Below, one piece after another: positions 20,898 through 27,599 of a stretch of 27,599 bases of DNA. Numbering within the stretch: the first letter of the stretch is position 1; the number at the start of each line of letters is the position of its first letter. The position numbers and the translations under genes are program-made. The DNA is from Phallusia fumigata (taxonomy: Eukaryota > Chordata > Ascidiacea > Phlebobranchia > Ascidiidae), in contig QXVZ01030907.1 in the NCBI GenBank assembly GCA_008931825.1, positions 1-27,599 on the forward strand, read 5' to 3'. The notes beneath the pieces were generated by a model, which saw only the letters and a list, made by a program, of their open reading frames with translations, did no database searches and was not told the origin of the DNA.

Positions 20898-21207
20898 GTT
20901 GCCACCCAAAAGCTAGTTGTGGTTAACGACATACCTAATGTTGTCACCAAGGGATAGTTGTGGTCAACGATAAACCCAGAGTTGCCTAAAATGCTGGTTG
21001 TGGTCAACGATATACTTAATGTTGCCACCTAAGCTTAGTTGTGGTCAACGATAAACCCAGAGTTACCACCGAAGGTCAGTTGTGGTCGACGATATACCCA
21101 GAGTTGCCAGCAAAAGCTGATTGTGGTTAATGATAAACATATGTTGCCACCAAGGGTTAGTTGTGGTCAACGATAAACCCAATGTTTAGTTGTGGTCAAC
21201 TAAACTG
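20898..21207. repeat. Minisatellite, 40-41 bp unit, eight copies
   Basis: The landmark [g/a]ttgtggt starts at 20916, 20957, 20997, 21038, 21079, 21120, 21160 and 21189: spacing 41, 40, 41, 41, 41, 40, then a shortened 29. Each unit reads roughly agttgtggtcaacgataaac followed by ccagagttgccacc. Units alternate somewhat between 'aaaccc' and 'atacctaat' middles, hinting at a higher-order pair of about 82 bp. Confidence 0.93.
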
Positions 21208-21419
21208 GATTGTTCAGCCGATGCAGCTGCACGGCACTGACGGAGCAGTGCAACGACAAATCCCTGAGTTGCAGTTCGCTTAAGCTATAATAAAAAGGAA
21301 CGGCATTGCCCATGGAAAGCCACGTATAAATGCGCACAACAGACCAACATGCAGACACTGCCAGACCCAAAATCATCAAAGACGGACCGTCCAAGTACAG
21401 ACAATTTAATAGCGGGGAA

Positions 21420-21860
21420 TGGCGTAATTTAACACACTTAAGGTATTTTTAGCTGACGTGCTCGCGAACCGTTCCTGCCCAATCACCAACCAGTTCATTC
21501 GTCCGACGGCTCTTGGGGTTTACTAGGAACGCCTGCACCGGTACCCAACTCCGGTGGAATTTTAACCCCTTGGGGGCCAGGGTGGGTGACGGGCACGTGT
21601 ATCTAGCCCTGTATGTTTACAGCTAAAACCATTTAGCAACGCGCCACCCTATCTAGAGCAAACTTTGGGGGAGTGTGACGCGCGGAGCCCAACATGCCCC
21701 ATAAACTGTCTACTCTACGCCTAATTGTCGGTGCTACAAGTATATACACCTAGGCGCAACCTATTTTGCAGTACCAAAAAAACAAAAATAATTGGGCCTC
21801 CCCTTCGCTGGACCATGCAATGGCGAATGGAGGCCGCAACGCAAGGTAATATAAGAGCTA
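21420..21860. repeat. GC-richer island, unassigned repeat candidate
   Basis: About 440 bases clearly richer in GC than the flanks, with blocks such as caccggtacccaactccggt and gggtgggtgacgggcacgtg. No open frame of note, no paired terminal repeats and no splice-bounded exon was found. It adjoins the minisatellite. It may be part of a retroelement or a structured non-coding RNA gene; neither can be shown from sequence alone. Confidence 0.3.
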
Positions 21861-22559
21861 TGGCCTAGAAATTTCGCATTCATTGTTGACTACAACGCAG
21901 CTGTCTCTTATATGTAACTAACAGCGTAATTTTAAAGTTGTGTGTGATGAATTTGATGCCGAAGACGGTGACTAGGAGGTGAAGAATCTGAAACACAAAG
22001 AATCTATTGGTTGGGTTGGTTATAAAGCATCAGCGACAACTTGTCCAGAATGTTACGACTAATAAGGCTGGTAACAGTCCAAGAACTGGCTAGGGTCCTT
22101 GTTTATTATGCAGGAATGTATGTTTTAATAGCCCTACAATCAGTCAAGATGCTTCTGTTACAACATCTTTAAATAATAAACCTTGCATTTCGACAAGAAA
22201 GCCGTTGGCGATATTATTGTCCGTAGTATTCTCAATTGTGCAGCGCCTACTTTGAGTTAGACGAGGTTGAACTTAAAAATGATGTACCAAGCATACAAGA
22301 AAAAAAGTTTCAAATTTTAATACACGGGCAATAAGCAGGTTTATTAATTTTTACTTACGCTCATTTTTTGTGCCCCATGTGTGTCGTGTGGCATTGCTCA
22401 ATTAGCCAACCAAGACTATAAGTATAAAACAATCAAGACATCTTAACTTTTCGATAGCGTTTTTTATGTTTATGTCTGATGACTAAAGTCTGCTAGACAA
22501 ACGGCGTTTTTCAAAACTTTTTTTATACCTCCATTGCCATCGCCCAAAATACACTTTGT
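21861..22559. other. Intergenic DNA, nothing supported
   Basis: AT-rich sequence between the GC-richer island and the candidate exons. No tRNA, exon pair or tandem repeat was recognised on either strand. Confidence 0.4.
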
Positions 22560-23705
22560 TCAAATGTCATGCGCGTCAGCCACCATGGTCACATCAACCT
22601 GTCGAAAACGATAAAAGGTTCAAAAACATGTAAACTCAGTTTTGGGGGTTATTGATATTTGACAAAATTATACACAGTGAAAATTTTTGCTCTACTCATT
22701 ACCAACCTGGAATGAGTTGCTGGCTCGCTGGAGGCTGATCGGTGGCGATGCAAGGATTTCATCCGTGTTTTCAGCTTTAGTCGCAGTTGAATCTTGGGTC
22801 GCAGCTCCACCTAGTGACCAAAATACAAGTTTATTTTTGTCAGTAAAGTTTAAAAACCCTAAATGTATAAATATTAATAACAAGATTTGTGTTTGTTGCC
22901 GCAGTTGCTAAAATCCTAAACGTGGCATCAATATCCAAGAACAATCCCCAGCAAAGAAGGGTAATATTACAATATCAAACTAAACTAAAAACTACAGAGT
23001 AACTACTTTGAAAGGAATACACTGTGTCAGTTCGGCAACAGGTATCACGAAGCTCGGCTGTCATGGCGCTTGAAAAAGGGCAAAATTGTACGACACAAAG
23101 TAAAAAGTGTAATTTTGGAACTTTTCATCGCCAGCACTCGCTGCGTTTTAAATTATCGTCAGCATTCGCTGCGTTTTAAATTATCGAAATCAGTCTCTAC
23201 GTTTCAAAAGGGGCGAAGTTACACAACACAAAGTAAAAATATAAATTTTGGGACTCTTTATTGTCAGCATTTGCTGCGGTTTAATAGGGATAACTTTGCA
23301 CAAAACAACGTAAAAATAATCATTTAAGGACCTTGTATCACCAGCATCTGGTGCTATAGGCAGCCGAAATAACAAACACGCACAAAATAACAAACACGCA
23401 GACCAGGTGTATTTCCGACAGCTACCACCAAGAGGGGCCTTTTTAATATCGCAACCAAAACTTCTAATCAAACAAAAAGGCGTCTGTTATCGGTGTTTAT
23501 AAACTATAAGCAACTTGTCTCTGTCAACAACTACTTAGCTTTCCTTTTTTGTTGCTACTTCAATCAGCACACTCAACTTATGATTCTTGCTTTTTTCTCA
23601 TTGCTATAGAGGACGCTTACGGCTGCATTATTGCTTTGTTAAAGCGTCTGCCTTCTCTCGGCGCTGGTGCTCGTTGTCCTTTTGACATTTTATCAAATTT
23701 CTCTC
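22560..23705 (-). CDS. Candidate 3' exons of an unidentified gene
   Basis: I do not recognise the product. Two minus-strand exons fit well: 22707-22810 (acceptor cactag, donor CAG|gttggt), and 22560-22598 (acceptor tttcgacag), which joins in phase and ends in TGA after 12 codons. The joined tail reads ..SPPISLQRASNSFQ then VDVTMVADAHDI and stop. Farther 5', 23621-23705 looks like an exon too (acceptor aaactag, donor gtaagc; includes KFDKMSKGQRAPAPREGRR). Its phase needs an intermediate exon; a 35-bp candidate at 23404-23438 fits in phase but has a weak donor. The encoded residues are polar, Ser/Thr/Ala-rich and then basic, with no domain visible. The evidence is splice phase and open frame only. 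Confidence 0.4.
23070..23360. repeat. Small complex tandem repeat, three diverged units
   Basis: Three units start near 23078 (gggcaaaattgtacgacaca), 23211 (gggcgaagttacacaacaca) and 23287 (gggataactttgcacaaaac). Each is followed by aaagtaaaaa-like, attttgg-like and cagcattcgctgcg-like parts. The first unit also carries an internal tandem copy of about 29 bp (tcgtcagcattcgctgcg at about 23127 and 23157). It lies in the interval I propose as an intron of the unidentified gene. Confidence 0.75.
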
Positions 23706-23709
23706 CTAG

Positions 23710-24877
23710 TTTCATCATTCTGGATCTTGAACCTAAAATATCATCCAACCTGTATCTGTTCTAAATACTGTCTGTGTAATTGGGCCGTGCACTGCCCATC
23801 GACACAAAACGCAGCTGCAGCGTTCAACGACCAGGTATCGGGGGCAGGGGGCGGTTGCGCAACTTAATGCTGAAGGGATAGCCGAAAGTTGAAACCGTTA
23901 AGATTTCAACAGTTGACAAGTTCGCCGACACCAGAGTCGAACAAGCGTTGCAAACTGCTCAATATTTAAAACAACATCAGTTTGAAAATGCTGCTCTAAA
24001 CCTAACAAGCCACTATCTTTCATATACCCTGCAGCTGGAACTAAGAACTGTTACATAAAGTCAGAAAGTCAAACAGGGTACTGAGAGTTTAAGAAAATTT
24101 TTTGCCACGGTTTTGAAAATTTCTGCATTGTGAAGTTTGTAAATGCAAAGCTGGTAAATAAACTTGTTTAAAAAGCTATTCTGTCAACTTGAACTTGTAC
24201 AGCAGCATTTGCAAAACTAACCTCCTTAACCTGAGAGGCAAGTCTGTAATTCTTGCTCAATTGTTGCAAGAATCAGCAGTTAATATCGCATAAACAGCTA
24301 CGACGGAAACTAATGGTTACCTAAAAATATTTCACTACCTAAAGACCTCCTTAATATTCCAAAAATATTCTTACTGCGTTTCTGACAACCCAGCATAAAA
24401 AACTGTAATATACTTTGACTAGCATAACCAAATGACTCTGGCTGCGCTGCGCTGGCTGAAATCTTAAAACAATAAATGGTATGAGACTCTGAAACATGCT
24501 GCAAAAACTGTCTGCATCAACTAACAATACATATAGTATCTCTCTTTTAACAGTTATTGCTGGTCTGTCTTGACCAATTGACTGGCGTTCAAAATATAAA
24601 TGAGAAAACAACGCGTTGCGTTACAATGAACGGCAGCCGAATCCAACGTGTAATCCTCGTCCGCAACGCCAACCAGAGAATTGGCCAAGATGGCGAGAGG
24701 GTAAAACGCAATTTCGCAAAAATCCGTTGTTGTGATGAAGACAATGAGCAAAAAACTTGCTGCAAAAAAGCCCTAGAATGGAGTTGGCAAACTTTCCAGT
24801 TTCAGTCGCCAGCAAACATGCACACAGTAAGTTATTTAACCACTGTCGAATTATTAAAGACATTTAGGGACATTACC
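23710..24877. other. Region upstream of the LINE, no supported gene
   Basis: A CpG-richer patch at about 24625-24720 contains ccaagatggcgag, a YY1-like AAGATGGCG motif often found near first exons, followed by GG|gtaaaa that could be a donor. No second exon could be linked to it. The 109-codon plus frame 24557-24886 shows no domain. Part of this DNA may be LINE 5' UTR, since I cannot see the element's 5' boundary. Confidence 0.35.
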
Positions 24878-24987
24878 TTTGTCTAGACACGCAGCCACCA
24901 GAGGCGCAGCTGTCTAGCACGTGGAAGGCTTCAAAGCAGTGTTTCATACCGCATTCTATGTCAGACACTCGTGGAGTGCACATCTAA

Positions 24988-26439
24988 ATGGAGAAGGCGA
25001 GTACGAGCTATGCACAAGCGGCTGTGAAAAGCGCGGGGAGTGCGCTGAAAAGGCCAAATTGTTTAAGTTTTAAAGCTGATAGAATTCTTAAAAGAGACGA
25101 ATTATGGAAACTAATGAAAGAAGTCGATTTTTCTATGAAAAAGATACTCGGAATCGCTGAAATGAAGGGGACGCAGGTCGATGTCACCTGTACAACTAGA
25201 CAAAATGTCTTGGAACTCCAGGGTAAGCTTACGGAAATACCCTACATTAAAAATATTAGACTTTACGAAAGTGACCTAATCAACGTTGGAATTGGCTGGG
25301 TACCTATACCCTTCCAAAATGAGGTAATTGCTGAATCATTGAGTGAACATTATGGAGAAGTCAAAAAAATGACCCACAGAAAAGACAAAGAAGGTCTGCT
25401 TTCGGGAATGCGAATAGCAACCATGAACAAGTCAGATATCTCGAGCAACCCGATCCCGAGCTATATTATAATAAATGGTTACGAATTTTACGTAACCTAT
25501 CATGGTCAGCAATTTACATGTAAATACTGTGGAGAAACGGGACATAAGCAAGCGAATTGCCCCAAAAGGAAGAACGATTTTCCAAAGTTGTTAGACAAAC
25601 CCGATGCAATAACAAGAATTAGTAGCAGAGTGGAAAACGAATCTAGGTCAAACGTTATCAGGACTAGCTCTCCTGCAACACTCGAGCACAAGCAGTCAGC
25701 CTCTGATAACAACTTGCCAAGCGATAAAAAAGAGACGGCGAAAGATAATACATCACCAAACAAGCAGGACAGTCCAACCAATCCTGAACCTCTATTCAAT
25801 TACTCCGACAATGGATCTCAACCTGCCATAGACCATATGTCAGGATCTCCTAGGAGGGAAAAGAAAAACAACCCGATCTCTAAAAGTACCAATCCTAAAA
25901 AAAGAGGTCGTACAAGTCCCGACTCTTTACCAAACAGCAAATCACAAAGTTTATGTGAAACCCCAATCCCGCTCACATGCCCAGAATGTCACACCGAAAG
26001 TTTTCTGGCACCAGAAGCAATCAATTTCTTTTGCTGTAAATGTAAACAGGATTTCAACATCTCAAAAGCCTGCTGTGACGAAGAAACATATATATTGGTT
26101 CCTATCAAAGAAAAAACAATCAACTGTCCAAAGTGCCAAGCTGTCATGCGATGGATGCCCTGCTGCCAACAATTCCAGCCGGAGTTTGTGACAAAGGAAA
26201 ACCTATTCGAGTGCGTGCAATGCGAAAGGTATTCAATTGCATGTGTTTGTAAAACTATCAATCCTGTCCCGAATCTTACAATGAGCAAAGAATGCTCAAA
26301 TTATCTGTGTAAATATAAACTGATTAACTGTAGTTGCGGTAAAAAATCGGCTGAATGTATCGAACCTAGCAAACCATATCGATGTTCGTGTGGGTTTGAG
26401 TATGAATGGGACATAGAACTGGGAGTGGAACGGATGTGA
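24988..26439 (+). CDS. LINE ORF1 protein: N-terminal domain, CCHC zinc knuckle, Cys-rich tail
   Basis: Intact 483-aa frame, probably the nucleic-acid-binding protein that coats the LINE transcript. Residues about 20-175 look like the folded N-terminal region of Tx1-type ORF1 proteins, ending in PSYIIINGYEFYV. A CX2CX4HX4C knuckle follows at C178, C181, H186 and C191. Residues about 205-320 are polar and low-complexity (Ser, Asn, Lys, Pro). The tail from 331 to 468 has 22 cysteines, with CPEC, CCKC, CPKC, CVQC and two CSCG motifs, which looks like several zinc sites in a row. The ATG is chosen because it is the first in the frame and the domain follows at once. The stop is TGA at 26437-26439. 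Confidence 0.9.
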   Translation: MEKASTSYAQAAVKSAGSALKRPNCLSFKADRILKRDELWKLMKEVDFSMKKILGIAEMKGTQVDVTCTTRQNVLELQGKLTEIPYIKNIRLYESDLINVGIGWVPIPFQNEVIAESLSEHYGEVKKMTHRKDKEGLLSGMRIATMNKSDISSNPIPSYIIINGYEFYVTYHGQQFTCKYCGETGHKQANCPKRKNDFPKLLDKPDAITRISSRVENESRSNVIRTSSPATLEHKQSASDNNLPSDKKETAKDNTSPNKQDSPTNPEPLFNYSDNGSQPAIDHMSGSPRREKKNNPISKSTNPKKRGRTSPDSLPNSKSQSLCETPIPLTCPECHTESFLAPEAINFFCCKCKQDFNISKACCDEETYILVPIKEKTINCPKCQAVMRWMPCCQQFQPEFVTKENLFECVQCERYSIACVCKTINPVPNLTMSKECSNYLCKYKLINCSCGKKSAECIEPSKPYRCSCGFEYEWDIELGVERM

Positions 26440-26487
26440 GAACTGGATTGTGCATGTAGTATTTTTTGTATTTCTCTTATTTATCTT
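26440..26487 (+). other. 48-bp ORF1-ORF2 spacer, open in the shared frame
   Basis: ORF1 and ORF2 lie in the same reading frame. Between the ORF1 TGA and the ORF2 ATG there are 16 sense codons and no other stop. Translation of ORF2 could occur by reinitiation or by reading through the single TGA (context ATG TGA GAA). The spacer is pyrimidine/T-rich and holds no other ATG in that frame. Confidence 0.85.
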
Positions 26488-27599
26488 ATGTCTATTACTG
26501 TCGCCTCATTTAACGCTGCGGGGATCCGTGATCCAACTAAGCGAAAATCGATCTTTAAATATATTAGAGACAAAAAATATCATATTACCTTAATACAGGA
26601 AACTCATTGTTCCCATGGGGATGAAGAACTTTGGCAGATGGAATGGGGTGGAGAAATCGTTTGGCCACATGGTACGAATCGTAGCAAGGGTGTGGCTATT
26701 TTAGTTTCCAAAAACATAACGTATTTACAAACTCAACTGACAGCTGATCCTGGCGGGAGGTTTTTGATAACTTCGATAAAAATCGGAAATAAGGAATTAA
26801 CGCTAGCAAACGTTTACGGTCCGAATAGCGACAATCCCGACTTTTTTGACAATTTTTTTGCCCACCTAATGACAGCTACTAACGGCGACTTGATTGTAGG
26901 AGGGGACTTTAATATCATCCTAAATGCGAATTTGGATAAAAGCCATGGGCCCCCACATGCAAACAAAAATTCGCGAACCACTGTGCAGGCTCACATGAGT
27001 GCACTCGAGCTAAATGACGTCTACCGCCATCTGCACGGTGCGACGAGAAAGTACACGAGAATTCAAACAAATCCAATGGTGGCGACGCGTATAGACTTCT
27101 TTCTTACTTCAGAATCATTGTTGACTAATGTAACAGACGCCAACATTGTTACAGGTATTATGTCTGATCACAAAATCGTGACTTTGTCTTTAAAGCTGGC
27201 TCCTGATAAACACGGTAACGGATACTGGAAGTTCAACACTCGTTTGTTGAACAACAAACAATATATTGAGTTGATAAAAAAAACTATCAACGATTACATA
27301 TTAACAAACCCAGCGAATCACGTCAATCCCCACGTTAGGTGGGATGCCCTTAAGGCTGTCCTCGCGGCGTTTCGATGGGATTTAGTGCAAAAGTTAAAAA
27401 GAAAAACACTGCTCGCCAAAATGAATTGAAGAGGAATATAGAAGCGCTCGAGAACGAAATAAGTAGCGCCAACATACCTGCTTGTCCAAATGTGGCGGTA
27501 AAGGTAACGCAGTTAAAAAGCAGTTTGGATCAACTTGTAGAAAACAAAACAAAGGGGTCAATAACTAGAAGCAGGGCGCTTTAGGCCGAGAAGGGAGAA
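26488..27599 (+). pseudogene. LINE ORF2, APE-type endonuclease intact, then frameshift and stop; truncated by window
   Basis: ORF2 nicks target DNA and reverse-transcribes the LINE RNA. The endonuclease residues are all present: N9, E38 (QETH), Y110 (NVYGPN), D140 and N142 (GGDFN), the TRID motif at 200-203, and SDH at 226-228. After about residue 295 (AAFRW) the frame is wrong and stops at 27427-27429. The expected continuation (GFSAKVKKK..ELKRNIEALE..TKGSITRSRAL) is read from about 27375 in another frame, consistent with loss of one base near 27370-27385. That frame meets TAG at 27582-27584, where relatives usually have Trp. The reverse transcriptase is beyond the window. Confidence 0.88.

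Larger units (their letters stand above)
24880..27599 (+). mobile_element. L1/Tx1-like non-LTR retrotransposon (LINE), 5' part, runs off the window
   Basis: Two plus-strand ORFs in LINE order: ORF1 with a zinc knuckle (24988-26439) and ORF2 beginning with an APE-type endonuclease (26488 onward). The endonuclease start (SFNAAGIRD, QETHC, EWGGE, HGT..S.GVAIL) and the later KTKGSITRSRA linker resemble the L1/Tx1 group. Reverse transcriptase would lie past 27599. About 110 bases before ORF1 (24880-24987) look like 5' UTR. The 5' boundary and target duplication are not visible. ORF2 is disrupted, so this copy is probably not autonomous. Confidence 0.9.

Noticed and set aside
20898..21207. CRISPR-like array
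   Set aside because: The units are contiguous without unique spacers and the genome is eukaryotic; it is a minisatellite.
24557..24886. 109-codon plus-strand open frame
   Set aside because: No domain, no linked exon, overlapped by other open frames; probably chance or LINE 5' UTR.
24880..27599. Endogenous retrovirus
   Set aside because: There are no LTRs, no protease, and the second ORF starts with an APE endonuclease, which defines a LINE.

Overview
The window is animal nuclear DNA: AT-rich, with short introns, GT-AG splice sites, interspersed repeats and a non-LTR retrotransposon. The gene content fits an invertebrate chordate, most likely an ascidian such as Ciona, but that placement is inference. 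There is no bacterial operon, CRISPR array or plasmid-like module. Five single-base 'n' positions (559, 2362, 9142, 9709, 12054) are contig joins. They explain most of the apparent duplications.

Layout. (1) 1528-10110, minus strand: gamma-glutamyl (vitamin K-dependent) carboxylase, GGCX. I read 17 exons with consistent splice phases from an ATG at 10110 to a stop at 3507, about 716 codons. Exon 2 is not present as genomic DNA; it occurs only in an intronless, transcript-like insert (9143-9708) lying between two n's. The last three exons occur twice (3507-4332 and 1528-2302) because a second, allele-like copy of the 3' end lies beside the first. (2) 10111-15900: no confident gene. It holds a 1.4 kb allele-like duplication around the n at 12054, a hAT-like non-autonomous transposon with a near-perfect target duplication, a decayed copy of the last GGCX exon, and a TTCGGCCGAA-type repeat. 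(3) 15931-16921, minus strand: an inhibitor-of-apoptosis (IAP) gene with one complete BIR domain and a C-terminal RING, the livin/BIRC7 layout. (4) 16936-24880: repeat-rich DNA with diverged copies of blocks seen earlier in the window, a tRNA-like segment, a 40-41 bp minisatellite and a second small tandem array. It also has candidate 3' exons of an unidentified minus-strand gene (22560-23705). (5) 24880-27599, plus strand: the 5' part of an L1/Tx1-like LINE. ORF1 (zinc knuckle plus an unusual Cys-rich tail) is intact. ORF2 (APE-type endonuclease) is broken by a frameshift and then a stop, and runs off the window.

GGCX and the IAP are unrelated genes that share a strand; I see no joint pathway. 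GGCX modifies secretory proteins in the ER membrane, while the IAP is a cytosolic ubiquitin ligase and caspase regulator. I found no convincing new molecular system. The most useful results are the exon-level GGCX and IAP models, the proof from sequence that parts of the assembly are falsely duplicated or transcript-patched, and the odd architecture of the LINE ORF1/ORF2 unit.
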